NCBI RefSeq assembly: GCF_019038415.1
Contig: NZ_JAFKRG010000019.1
Coordinates: forward strand, 1-64,000
Direction: 5' to 3'
From: Synechococcus sp. CCY 9618
GTDB taxonomy: Bacteria; Cyanobacteriota; Cyanobacteriia; PCC-6307; Cyanobiaceae
Length of the DNA: 64,000 bases
The translations under genes and the position numbers were made by a program. Positions 33,662-44,474 of the stretch are shown piece after piece. The notes beneath the pieces are model-generated. The model saw only the letters and a program-made list of their open reading frames with translations, did not search any database and had not been told where the DNA came from. Every line of letters begins with the position of its first letter. Positions within the stretch are counted from its first letter, which is position 1.

Positions 33662-33743
33662 GGTGCTTCGCTGACACCGGCCGAAGGCGGGCGTTGCCCG
33701 CCCAGCGGGCTCGCCCGCCGCAGGCCGGCGTCAGCGAAGCACC
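33662..33743 (-). repeat. 82-nt structured element, copy 2 (after manC)
   Basis: Read on the minus strand, the arms (33723-33743 and 33662-33682, 21 nt with one mismatch; GGTGCTTCGCTGAC outermost) are unrelated to those of copy 1. The 40-nt core (33683-33722) shares the first 21 nt exactly with copy 1 and nearly all of the rest, with offsetting 1-nt indels. Its second hairpin, GGCGGGC-AAC-GCCCGCC, is perfect. It begins 2 nt after the manC stop, in the direction of manC transcription. Confidence 0.9.
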
Positions 33744-33745
33744 CC

Positions 33746-35197
33746 TCAGGAGGGGATCAGGGCCGGCGCATCACTGCGCCCATAGCGGTCGTCGAAGCGC
33801 ACGATGTCGTCCTCGCCCAGGTAGGGGCCGCTCTGCACCTCGATCAGCTCCACGGGAATCTTGCCCGGGTTAGTGAGGCGGTGGCGGGAGCCCAGGGGGA
33901 TGTAGGTGCTCTGGTTCTCCCCCACCAGTTCCTCCACCCCGTCCTTCTCCACCACGGCCGTGCCCCGCACCACCACCCAGTGCTCGGCGCGGTGATGGTG
34001 CATCTGCAGGGAGAGGCTGGCGCCGGGCTTCACCGAGATCTTCTTGACCTGCCAGCGCTCCCCTTCCACCACGCCGTCGTAATGGCCCCAGGGCCGGTAG
34101 ATGCGGCGGTGGGCCCGGCTCTCGGGGGCGCCGTCCCGCTCCAGCCGGCCGACGATGGCCTTCACTTCCTGGGCCCGGTCGCGGTGGGCCACCAGCACCA
34201 CGTCGTCGGTCTCGACCACCACCAGATCCTCCACACCCAGTCCCACCACCAGCCGGTGCTCGCTGCGCAGGTAACAGTTGCGGCTGCCTTCGCTGATCAC
34301 CCGGCCCCGCAGCACGTTGCCCTCCAGGTCCTGTTCGGAGGTCTCCCACAGGGCCGCCCAGCTGCCCACGTCGCTCCAGTCGGCATCGAGGGGCAGCACC
34401 ACGCCCCGGTCGGTCTTCTCCATCACGGCCACGTCGATGGCCACGTTCGGGCCATTGGCGAAGGCCTCCCGCTCCAGTCGCAGGAACTCCAGGTCGGCGC
34501 TGTCGTGCTCCAGGGCGGTGCGACAGGCGTTCACCACCTCGGGGGCGAGTCGATCCAGTTCCGCCAGGATGGAACTGGCCCGGAACAGGAACATGCCGCT
34601 GTTCCAGGTGAAGCGGCCGGTGGCGAGAAACGCCTCGGCGGTGGGGCGATCCGGTTTCTCCACGAAACGGGCAATCGGCACCGGGATGGCGGCCAGGGGC
34701 TCGGCGGCCTCGATGTAGCCATAGCCGGTTTCCGCGCTGGTGGGCACGATGCCGAAGCTGACCAGCTGGCCTGCGGTGGCGGCGGCCATGCCGGCGGTCA
34801 CGGTGGCACGGAAATCGGCCGCCCGCCGGATCACGTGGTCAGCGGCCAGGATCAGCAGCAGGGGATCGTCGCCGCGGGAGGTGGCCTGCAGGGCGGCCAC
34901 CGCCACCGCCGGAGCGGTGTTGCGGCCCACCGGCTCGAGCAGGATGGCCGCCGGCTCCACACCGATCTGGCGCATCTGCTCAGCGACGATGAAGCGATGG
35001 TCTTCGTTGCAGATCAGCAGCGGCGGCGCCAGGCCGGGCAGGCCCTGCAGCCGTTGCTGGGTCTGCTGCAGCAGCGTTTCCTGGTCCGTGCCGGCCAGCG
35101 GCCAGTACTGCTTGGGGTAGCTGGCGCGGGACAGGGGCCAGAGGCGGGTTCCGGTGCCGCCACAGAGGATCACGGGAACCAGGGAGGGGGAAGCCAT
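33746..35197 (-). CDS. manC: Mannose-1-phosphate guanylyltransferase / mannose-6-phosphate isomerase
   Basis: Bifunctional 483-residue enzyme giving GDP-mannose for polysaccharides. The N-terminal nucleotidyltransferase has VPVILCGGTGTRLWPLSRASYPKQ, LLEPVGRNTAPAVA and FVEKPDRPTAEAFL. The C-terminal cupin isomerase has WGHYDGVVEGERWQVKKI, LSLQMHHHRAEHWVVVRGTA and NQSTYIPLGSRHRLTNPG. It probably supplies the glycosyltransferases seen elsewhere in the window. Confidence 0.96.
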   Translation of the reverse strand: MASPSLVPVILCGGTGTRLWPLSRASYPKQYWPLAGTDQETLLQQTQQRLQGLPGLAPPLLICNEDHRFIVAEQMRQIGVEPAAILLEPVGRNTAPAVAVAALQATSRGDDPLLLILAADHVIRRAADFRATVTAGMAAATAGQLVSFGIVPTSAETGYGYIEAAEPLAAIPVPIARFVEKPDRPTAEAFLATGRFTWNSGMFLFRASSILAELDRLAPEVVNACRTALEHDSADLEFLRLEREAFANGPNVAIDVAVMEKTDRGVVLPLDADWSDVGSWAALWETSEQDLEGNVLRGRVISEGSRNCYLRSEHRLVVGLGVEDLVVVETDDVVLVAHRDRAQEVKAIVGRLERDGAPESRAHRRIYRPWGHYDGVVEGERWQVKKISVKPGASLSLQMHHHRAEHWVVVRGTAVVEKDGVEELVGENQSTYIPLGSRHRLTNPGKIPVELIEVQSGPYLGEDDIVRFDDRYGRSDAPALIPS

Positions 35198-35310
35198 CGC
35201 GGCGGCAGCTGTCCCGGAGGACCATCAGACCGACCCATTCAACCGGAATCCACCAGCCCTGTCGGCGTCCGGCCGCACCGTTGGCCTCCGGCGCCTGGGG
35301 TCGGCAGGCC

Positions 35311-35934
35311 TCAGAGGTCCAGCAGGCCCGGCGGCGGAGTGAGGCCGATCCAGCCCTCCGCCAGGTTCACTTCCGGCACGATGGCCTCCACGAAAGGGAT
35401 CAGCAGCCGTCGGGATGGGGACGGACTGCCGCCTGCCTCCCCTGGCCCCGGGGCCAGCTCCACCTCCAGCAGGTCGTTGCCCGCATGGATCAGGTCGGTC
35501 ACCGTGCCCACCGCGACGGTGGGATCCGCCAGCAGGCGCACCTGCAGCCCCACCAGATCGAGCAGGTGGAATTCCCCCGGCTCCAGGGCCGGGCGGTCGC
35601 TGGCCGGCACCAGCAGGTGCTGACCCACCAGGGCTTCGGCGGCGGTGCGGTCGCTGATGCCTTCGAGCCGCAGCACGAACAGGCTCTTGCCCGGCACGGG
35701 CCGCCCGGCCAGCAGCCGCACCCGCTGCGGCGCGCCCCGGGGGGCCTGCAGCCAGCGCTCGCCTGGACGGGTGAAACGCTCCGGGAAGTCGCTGAGGGGA
35801 AGCAGGCGCGCTTCGCCGCCCATACCCTGGGCCGCCACAAAGCGCCCCACCACCATCAGCTCCCCAGGGTCGTCCCCTGGCCCTTCGATCCCGGTGTCGG
35901 CCACGGCCTGCAGGTTTCCGTCGGGGCGCATCAT
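35311..35934 (-). CDS. rimM: Ribosome maturation factor RimM
   Basis: Assists 30S head assembly by binding uS19. The N-terminal RimM domain has [28 protein letters not shown], and the C-terminal PRC-barrel has [48 protein letters not shown] and PPPGLLDL. From ATG 35934 the protein is 207 residues, slightly long because of about 25 extra N-terminal residues. It is divergent from ndhS. Confidence 0.95.
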   Translation of the reverse strand: MMRPDGNLQAVADTGIEGPGDDPGELMVVGRFVAAQGMGGEARLLPLSDFPERFTRPGERWLQAPRGAPQRVRLLAGRPVPGKSLFVLRLEGISDRTAAEALVGQHLLVPASDRPALEPGEFHLLDLVGLQVRLLADPTVAVGTVTDLIHAGNDLLEVELAPGPGEAGGSPSPSRRLLIPFVEAIVPEVNLAEGWIGLTPPPGLLDL

Positions 35935-36028
35935 CGCCCCCCGGCCCGGCGGGTGACTGCGGGCACTCCGGCGGGAAAGCCCGGTGCCGATAATGGATCG
36001 ACTGATGGCCCCGATTGCGGGCTCCGCC

Positions 36029-36208
36029 ATGGCCAGCCTCCCGATCCTGCCCGGCTCCACCGTGGTGGTGCGCGACCCCCGCTCCATCTACAACGGCTAT
36101 CAGGGCTTCGTGCAGCGCATCAGCGGAGCCATGGCCGCTGTGCTGTTCGAGGGAGGCAACTGGGACAAGCTGGTGACCGTGCCCCTCAGCACCCTCGAGC
36201 AGGCCTGA
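36029..36208 (+). CDS. ndhS: NAD(P)H-quinone oxidoreductase subunit S
   Basis: A short SH3-like protein that forms part of the ferredoxin-docking site of cyanobacterial NDH-1. [54 protein letters not shown] is the whole conserved region, shown here in pieces: [16 protein letters not shown] and [13 protein letters not shown] 36029 gives 59 residues; in-frame ATGs at 35993 and 36005 would add 8-12 more. The 3' end overlaps convergent rnc by 23 bp. Confidence 0.9.
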   Translation: MASLPILPGSTVVVRDPRSIYNGYQGFVQRISGAMAAVLFEGGNWDKLVTVPLSTLEQA

Positions 36209-36941
36209 GCTCCAGCGCGGCCAGGGCTGCCCGGGCCGCCTGCTGTTCGGCCTCCCGTCGGGAGCCCCCGCGGCCCTCACCGCTGAGGCCGGCCGCCAGC
36301 ACCCTGCATTCGAAGCGCTCCGGATCGCCATGCACTCGGCTCCGCTCCCGGCAGCTGTAGGTAGGCAGCCCCTGGCCCTGACCCTGGCTCCATTCCTGCA
36401 GGGCCGATTTCCAGTTGTGGCGCAGGGGGTCGGCCAGAAGCTCGGCGGCGCTGCGCTGCCAGTGGGGGCTGAGCCAGCGCTGCACGACCCCGAGGCCCCC
36501 CTGCGCGCCGCCCCCCAAGGTGTAGATCGCTCCCACCAGGGCTTCGCAGCATTCGGCCCGCACGGTGGAGCGGCCGGCCTGGTCCCCGGCGGCCATCGGC
36601 CCGAGCAGCAGCCGGGGTTCGAGGTCGATGGCGACGGCCAGGTCATTCAGCCAGCGGTCGCTCACCAGCTGGGCCCGCAGGGAGGAGGTGTCCCCCACGC
36701 TCAGGGAGGGATGGTGGCGGCCCAGGAACTCGGCCGCCGCCAGGCGCAGCACCGCATCGCCGAGGAACTCCAGCCGGTCGTGGTGGCGGTGCAGGCCGGT
36801 GGAGCTGTGGGTGAGGGCCTCATCCAGGGTGGCCAGGGCGGTGGCGGCGTCGCCCGGGTCGGTGGGCAGAAATCCGGATGCGGCGCCGAGCCCCAGGCTG
36901 TCCAGAAAGGCCAGGAGCTGCCGGCGGCGCTGGGGTGTCAT
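36186..36941 (-). CDS. rnc: Ribonuclease III
   Basis: Double-strand-specific RNase for rRNA and mRNA processing. The 251-residue protein has the nuclease signature HDRLEFLGDAVLRLAAAEFL and the second acidic motif RAECCEALVGAIYTLGGG, then a dsRNA-binding domain (PLRHNWKSALQEWSQ... GGSRREAEQQAARAALAAL). In the second motif the catalytic Asp of the usual LADxFEALIG is a Glu, and the Glu before RLEFLGD is an Asp. It follows rnpB by about 15 nt on the same strand. Confidence 0.93.
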   Translation of the reverse strand: MTPQRRRQLLAFLDSLGLGAASGFLPTDPGDAATALATLDEALTHSSTGLHRHHDRLEFLGDAVLRLAAAEFLGRHHPSLSVGDTSSLRAQLVSDRWLNDLAVAIDLEPRLLLGPMAAGDQAGRSTVRAECCEALVGAIYTLGGGAQGGLGVVQRWLSPHWQRSAAELLADPLRHNWKSALQEWSQGQGQGLPTYSCRERSRVHGDPERFECRVLAAGLSGEGRGGSRREAEQQAARAALAALELRPARGC

Positions 36942-36954
36942 CGCGGGGGCAAGG

Positions 36955-37384
36955 GGGGAAAGCAGGACGTAAGCCGGGTTCTGTTCTCCCCTGCCCTCGG
37001 CGGTGCCGGCGGCAGGGGGGGTGATCATCTGTCTGGGACCGCCGTTACCGGCGGCCTCGAGCGGCGCATGGGAATCGGGACGGGGAAGATGGCCAACCGC
37101 TGTCCCTGGGCCTTGCTCCCAGCCGGGGTTTACCGAGCCGGCACCTCTCGATGCCGCTGGTGCGCTCTTACCGCACCCTTGCACCCTTGCCTGTGCACCG
37201 GGCAGGGCGAACCTGTCCCGGGAGCCATCGGCGGTGTGTTTCTGTGGCACTGTCCTCACGGTCACCCGCACTGGGCGTTACCCAGCAGGCCTGGCCATTG
37301 GGGAGCCCGGACTTTCCTCAACCGGCCGCGGCGGTTGCCCGAGGGCGACGCCGCACCGATCGCGATCACCTCGCCTGCTTTCCA
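36955..37384 (-). ncRNA. rnpB: RNase P RNA, type A (cyanobacterial)
   Basis: The catalytic RNA that trims tRNA 5' leaders. Read on the minus strand it contains GAGGAAAGTCCGGGCTCCC, the GGGTGACCGTGAGGACAGTG / CCACAGAAA core, GGTAAGAGCGCACC and CAGAACCCGGCTTACGTCCT. Helix P1 is a perfect 10-bp pairing of GGAAAGCAGG (5') with CCTGCTTTCC (3'). Ends are placed from P1 and may be off by a few bases. Confidence 0.97.
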
Positions 37385-37387
37385 GCG

Positions 37388-38194
37388 TCACTTTACGGAG
37401 CCAGCCCGCTTGGCTTCGCTGCCACTGCCGCTGCGGCGACGGCCGCCCCCTCCGATCACCGCCAGCCCCTGGTTCAGCAGGGTGGGATCACCCGGGCGGC
37501 GCTGGGCGAAGGCGGCGAAACCGATCGCCACCAGCAGGGTCTTGAGGCAGTTGCTGGTCGCCTCGCCAAGGAAGTTCTGCCAGCGCTGGGAGCTGGCCTC
37601 GGCGCTCTGGTAACGGAGGGCGTTGAAACGGGAATCGACGTTGGTCAGCAGCTGTTCCTTCAGCACGGGCAGAGGGATGTCGAGCTTGTCGGGCAGCCGG
37701 ACCGGCTGGGGCAGGGTGGCGAGCAGGGAGCGCAACTCCTGCTCACTGGTGGTGGCCTGGAGCTGCGTCTTGAATGTGTTCCACTGGGCCTGCAACTGGG
37801 CCTCCTGGCCGGACTTCTGGCGCAGGAGACGGACACCGGCATGGAGCTGAACGGGGACCAGCAGCAGATAAAGAATGGCCGCCCAGGTACTCAGGCTTCG
37901 CAGCAGTTTCACCCGGCTGATCAGCTGCTTGCTGGCGCCAGTGGACGATCTGGCCAGGCAGAGCAGCAGCAGGCCGATCAACAGGAAGGGGCCGGAGGTG
38001 CTGAAGGCTCCGGACGCCCGCAGTTGCCATTCTGGATCCACAAGCCTGAGCGGCAGACAGGCGAACAGAAGGACGATGAGGCCATAGGCGACCAGCACCA
38101 GCCCGGTGGTGGAGAGCAACTCTGCGATGTCCATCTGGCTGCGCTTGTCCCTGTCGAAGGGCGTCAGGAGCTGTTCCTTCGTCGCGCTGTCCAT
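37388..38194 (-). CDS. HpsJ-like membrane protein
   Basis: A 268-residue protein with three N-terminal membrane helices (starting MDIAELLSTTGLVLVAYGLIVLLF), a helical extracytoplasmic segment of about 80 residues (Gln/Leu-rich, SRFNALRYQSAEASSQRWQNFLGE) and a fourth helix near the end. DPEWQL after the first helix and the general layout match the HpsJ family, linked to hormogonium polysaccharide secretion and cyanoexosortases. ATG 38194 is chosen; TTG 38212 is the alternative. It ends 4 bp before mature rnpB, and a PEP-CTERM gene lies just upstream. Confidence 0.6.
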   Translation of the reverse strand: MDSATKEQLLTPFDRDKRSQMDIAELLSTTGLVLVAYGLIVLLFACLPLRLVDPEWQLRASGAFSTSGPFLLIGLLLLCLARSSTGASKQLISRVKLLRSLSTWAAILYLLLVPVQLHAGVRLLRQKSGQEAQLQAQWNTFKTQLQATTSEQELRSLLATLPQPVRLPDKLDIPLPVLKEQLLTNVDSRFNALRYQSAEASSQRWQNFLGEATSNCLKTLLVAIGFAAFAQRRPGDPTLLNQGLAVIGGGGRRRSGSGSEAKRAGSVK

Positions 38195-38276
38195 GGGCGT
38201 GGCTGATGTCAAGGAAACTTAGCGGCGTTGCGGCTTTTGTCTGGATCTGGCTGATCGGGCCCACGATTCGTGATGC

Positions 38277-38308
38277 AAAAAAAAGCCCCCTGCCGAAGCA
38301 AGGGGGGC
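38277..38308 (-). terminator. Rho-independent terminator of the PEP-CTERM gene
   Basis: On the minus strand GCCCCC-C-TTGC, loop TTCG, GCA-G-GGGGC is followed by eight T (38277-38284). It lies 21 bp after the stop of the PEP-CTERM gene and about 80 bp before the HpsJ-like start. Confidence 0.92.
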
Positions 38309-38329
38309 GATGGAACTGAAGCAGATCGC

Positions 38330-39103
38330 TCAGGCGGTCTGGCGGATGCGACGGCGAAGTTTGCGGGACATACCGAAGGCAGCGCCTGCTCCGAGAATGG
38401 GCAGTGGGCCGGGAACGGATTCGCCGGGAGGCTGGGGAGGAGCATCCAGCCGAATCACCGTGTTGTTGAAACTGCTCACGGAGTTGTCGGGTTCATCATC
38501 CACCGAGAGGAATGAAACGAAATCGGCTGAAATGACGGGGGTGCCGAAGAAACCTGGAGTTTCAATGGCCGGGCCGCCATTGACTCTGATTACACTTGCA
38601 ATTATGGGGTCACCCAGAGGACCTTCACCTGGAGCAACGAGGGTCGGAAAGGCGTCCAAAATCTGGAGGAAGGAAGGGTTGGTGCTGTTTCGGTCAGGAG
38701 TTGCTCCAGTTGATATGCTCGCAATCCTATTGCCCGTCCCAATAGCGTCGAACACCGTCATAGAGTAAGCGAACTCATAATCAGATCCCGGCACGAAAGA
38801 GTCGCCCTGCTGAGGGGAGACTGAAATGGTGAAAAAGGGTGCTGAGTCGGTGAACGTGTAAGTGGCAAAGCGTAGGACTTCGGAGTCAGACTTGTTGACA
38901 AAGCTGCTGTAAACGTTGCCGCCGATGATGCAGGAGTAATTCTGGGAGAAAATCGTGTCGCCGGACTGGACGGCGCATTGTTCGGCCGGCGGGGCATTGC
39001 CCGGGATGGGATTAGCTCGGGCTGGCGATCCAGACAGGAAGGACGCCACCAGACCTGCGGAAAGTGCGACCCCAAGGCTCATGGGCGTTCTGAGCGAAGG
39101 CAT
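38330..39103 (-). CDS. PEP-CTERM sorting domain protein
   Basis: A 257-residue exported protein with no close functional family. A signal peptide ends at SPARA (residue 30). The mature part is Ser/Thr/Asp-rich with two nearby Cys residues (QCAVQSGD and NYSCIIGG) and resembles surface beta-sandwich proteins. The C-terminus, VPGPLPILGAGAAFGMSRKLRRR (shown in part), is the cyanobacterial exosortase recognition tripartite tail: VPGPLP at about residue 230, a hydrophobic helix and an Arg cluster. Composition is visibly more AT-rich than the neighbours. No exosortase gene is in the window. Confidence 0.85.
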   Translation of the reverse strand: MPSLRTPMSLGVALSAGLVASFLSGSPARANPIPGNAPPAEQCAVQSGDTIFSQNYSCIIGGNVYSSFVNKSDSEVLRFATYTFTDSAPFFTISVSPQQGDSFVPGSDYEFAYSMTVFDAIGTGNRIASISTGATPDRNSTNPSFLQILDAFPTLVAPGEGPLGDPIIASVIRVNGGPAIETPGFFGTPVISADFVSFLSVDDEPDNSVSSFNNTVIRLDAPPQPPGESVPGPLPILGAGAAFGMSRKLRRRIRQTA

Positions 39104-39369
39104 GATGAGAGGCCGACAAAATGGAAACTTCTGACGAAATGCTACCACCTCTCACCCAATTCACAGAATGCGCTTCCCCCGGTCTGGGGATCAGCACAAA
39201 AAGCACGGCGCCTGCCGGGTGTCGGAAGCTGGCTGGCGCCAGGGGCTGAGCTCGGTTTCGCCGGCGGCTCCGCTGAGGTCAGGCACCGCTGCAGGGATCA
39301 TGGCTTGCCGCCGCATGCGAGGGATCAGGGTGCCGACATGTCGGGCCGCCACGCATAATCGGGGAACCG

Positions 39370-39443
<74 letters not shown>

Positions 39444-39528
39444 TGGGTTTCTCCTCTCCTCCTCTACTGATGGTGGGATTTTCCGGGATGGACACCGTCG
39501 CTAGCGTGGCTCCAGTCGTCACCGCCGG

Positions 39529-39846
39529 ATGACCCAGCTTCACGACCTGCGCCTGCGGCTGCTGGTGCAGCAGGAGAGCGAACGCATCGCCGACACCCAG
39601 CCCGACGATCTGGATCTCTCGGTGGTGCAGGCCCGTTGTCTCTGCTGGCTGGCTTTGCTGGCCGAAGCCCACGAGGAGCAGGCTGGCGACGCGGAACGCC
39701 GGGGCGATGTGGAGCAGGCCATGGGCTGGTTTGCCGATTCGATGCGGCTGCGGGACGTGATCCAGGTGGTGAGTTCAATCGAAATCCCCCTTCCGGCCGT
39801 CAGTGATCACTCCGATCACCGTGATCAGGGCCCCCTGGCGGCCTGA
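39529..39846 (+). CDS. Hypothetical protein
   Basis: A 105-residue soluble protein, MTQLHDLRLRLLVQQESERIADTQPDD..., mostly helical and rich in Glu/Asp/Arg. No recognised motif. Codon use resembles the neighbours. It starts 85 bp after tRNA-Arg and precedes another unknown gene by 37 bp on the same strand, so the two may form an operon. Confidence 0.55.
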   Translation: MTQLHDLRLRLLVQQESERIADTQPDDLDLSVVQARCLCWLALLAEAHEEQAGDAERRGDVEQAMGWFADSMRLRDVIQVVSSIEIPLPAVSDHSDHRDQGPLAA

Positions 39847-39883
39847 CGATGCCATGATGGTCATTGAATGAAGAAGGGACGCG

Positions 39884-40363
39884 GTGCCAGAAGAGCCCTG
39901 CCAATGTCCTGATTGCCAGCGGTTCTATCGGGAACATGACCGGTTGATCCGCGAGAATCCCAGTCTCCGCCAGCAGCAGGAGCTGAACTGGGCGGCGTTG
40001 CAGTCGTTCCGCACCCTCGCCGGGCGGGTGCTTGAGGAACTGCAGAAGCAGCATGGCGAAGGGGAGCCTTCCTCGCCCCCGGCTGCCACGGAATCCGGAG
40101 CCCAGGCTGTCGCCGGCGGCGGCTCCCCGGACAGTGATGCCATCCAGCAGGCCATGGCCGATCTGGAGAACATCAACGCTCACCTGTTCTCCATCGAAGC
40201 GCTGATGGAGCGCATCTTCGACGTGCGCGTGCCCGAGCCGGTGGAGCAGACCTTCCGTGAAGTGGCCGGGGAACTTGCCCCCGACCCCCTCAATGCCGAT
40301 CGGCTGCGCCTCAACCGGCTGTTGCACCAGACCCCGGACCTGCCGGACCACCGGGGCGGCTGA
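39884..40363 (+). CDS. Hypothetical protein with N-terminal Cys motif
   Basis: A 159-residue protein from a GTG start. CQCPDCQRFY at residues 6-15 could bind a metal as half of a zinc finger, but no second Cys pair follows. The rest is helical with a low-complexity Ser/Gly/Ala segment near residues 60-80. The 3' end lies 9 bp from the convergent glgP. Function unknown. Confidence 0.6.
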   Translation: MPEEPCQCPDCQRFYREHDRLIRENPSLRQQQELNWAALQSFRTLAGRVLEELQKQHGEGEPSSPPAATESGAQAVAGGGSPDSDAIQQAMADLENINAHLFSIEALMERIFDVRVPEPVEQTFREVAGELAPDPLNADRLRLNRLLHQTPDLPDHRGG

Positions 40364-40372
40364 GGCCCTTGC

Positions 40373-42934
<2,562 letters not shown>

Positions 42935-43103
42935 GGCGGTCGGCGCGCGGGGGTCCTTCAGGCGCAAGCCCTCCAGTGCGTTCCCAGACCGTAGCGGTGG
43001 TTGCCGTTTTTCCCGCCCGACCTGTACGGAGATCAGCAAGGGCACACCAGCCCGGCGTCCCTGCCACTAACGTCCTAGCCGCATCGATGACCTCTCCCCC
43101 TTC

Positions 43104-44453
43104 ATGCTCGCGCCCACCCTTCTGCTCGAGGTCGACAACACCCAGATCGAAACGGTGGAGACGTTGCTGGGCGTGGGCCGGTACATGGTGATCTTCATCG
43201 TGGCCCGCGCCCTGGCCGAACTGATGGTCCGCCTCAAGCTGCCCACGATCCTCGGGGAGCTGGTGGCCGGCGTCCTGATCGGCGTCACAGGGCTGCATCT
43301 GATCCTGCCCCCGGCCGTGCACGCCGAGCTCAACCAGGGGATGCTCGACCTGATCGCCAGCTGCTCAGGGGTCACCCCCGAGGACGTGGTCGAGGTCTAC
43401 AACGAGAGTTTCCCCTCCCTGGAGGCCACCTCCAAGCTCGGCCTCTACGCCCTGCTGTTCCTCACGGGCCTGGAGAGCGAACTCGACGAGCTGATGGCGG
43501 TGGGCAAGCAGGCGACCACCGTGGCCCTTACCGGCGTGATCCTCCCCTTCGCCCTGGGGACCGCCGGCCTCTATTACCTCTTCCATGTGCCGCTGTTCCC
43601 GGCGGTGTTCGCCGGTGCGGCCATGACCGCCACCAGCATCGGCATCACCGCCAGCGTCTTCGGTGAGCTGAAGTTTCTCAAGACCCGTGAAGGTCAGACC
43701 GTGATCGGCGCCGCCGTTCTCGACGACATCTTCGGCATCGTCATCCTGGCGGTGGTGGTGGCGCTCGCCGGCGATGGCGTTCTCTCCGCCGGTCCGATCC
43801 TGAAGCTGGTGCTGGCCGCGGCCGTGTTCGTCGCGGTGGCCCTGTTCCTGAGCCGCACCGCCGCCCCCGCCTTCGACTGGATCCTCGATCGGCTCAAGGC
43901 CCCCGGTGAGGTGGTGGTGGCTGGTTTCGTGGTGCTGGGCTTCTGCAGTTTCGCTGCCGAGGCCATCGGCCTGGAGGCCGCCCTGGGGGCCTTCGCTGCC
44001 GGCCTGATCCTCAGCGCCTCCAAGCACACCCACGCCATCCAGCAGTCGGTGAAGCCCCTGGTGGCCCTGTTCGCCACCGTGTTCTTCGTGCTGATCGGCA
44101 GCTCGCTGGACCTTTCGGTGATGAATCCCTTCAACGCCAGCAACCACGAGGGCCTGATCGTCGCCCTGTTCCTGCTGGCCGTGGCCATCGCCGGCAAGGT
44201 GGCCTCCGGCTGGAGCTACTTCAGCAAGGAGAAGACCAACCGCCTGGTGGTGGGGCTGGGGATGATGCCCCGCGGCGAGGTGGGCCTGATCTTCCTGGGG
44301 CTGGGCAGCCAGGCGGGCATCCTCTCGGCCCCCCTGGAGGCAGCCATCCTGCTGATGGTGATCGGCACCACCTTCCTGGCGCCTCTGCTGCTGCGCCTCG
44401 TGCTGGGAGGTGCTGAAGCGCGAGTCGACAAGCCCGCCGAACAGGCGGCCTGA
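43104..44453 (+). CDS. Cation:proton antiporter (CPA2, NapA/KefB-type)
   Basis: A 449-residue protein with about 12-13 membrane helices. The ion-binding Asp pair is in GAAVLDDIFGIVILAVVV, and GAAMTATSIGITASVF forms the crossed unwound helix. A hydrophilic insertion (MLDLIASCSGVTPEDVVEVYNESFPSLEATS) precedes the third helix. It exchanges Na+ or K+ for protons. No TrkA-N domain is present. In cyanobacteria relatives sit in plasma or thylakoid membranes; the location here is not decidable. Confidence 0.92.
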   Translation: MLAPTLLLEVDNTQIETVETLLGVGRYMVIFIVARALAELMVRLKLPTILGELVAGVLIGVTGLHLILPPAVHAELNQGMLDLIASCSGVTPEDVVEVYNESFPSLEATSKLGLYALLFLTGLESELDELMAVGKQATTVALTGVILPFALGTAGLYYLFHVPLFPAVFAGAAMTATSIGITASVFGELKFLKTREGQTVIGAAVLDDIFGIVILAVVVALAGDGVLSAGPILKLVLAAAVFVAVALFLSRTAAPAFDWILDRLKAPGEVVVAGFVVLGFCSFAAEAIGLEAALGAFAAGLILSASKHTHAIQQSVKPLVALFATVFFVLIGSSLDLSVMNPFNASNHEGLIVALFLLAVAIAGKVASGWSYFSKEKTNRLVVGLGMMPRGEVGLIFLGLGSQAGILSAPLEAAILLMVIGTTFLAPLLLRLVLGGAEARVDKPAEQAA

Positions 44454-44474
44454 TCGCTTTCAGCGCTTGAATGC

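Noticed and set aside
36186-37271. Extended minus frame through rnpB giving a longer RNase III
   Set aside because: The upstream part is the RNase P RNA itself; ATG 36941 matches the family start.
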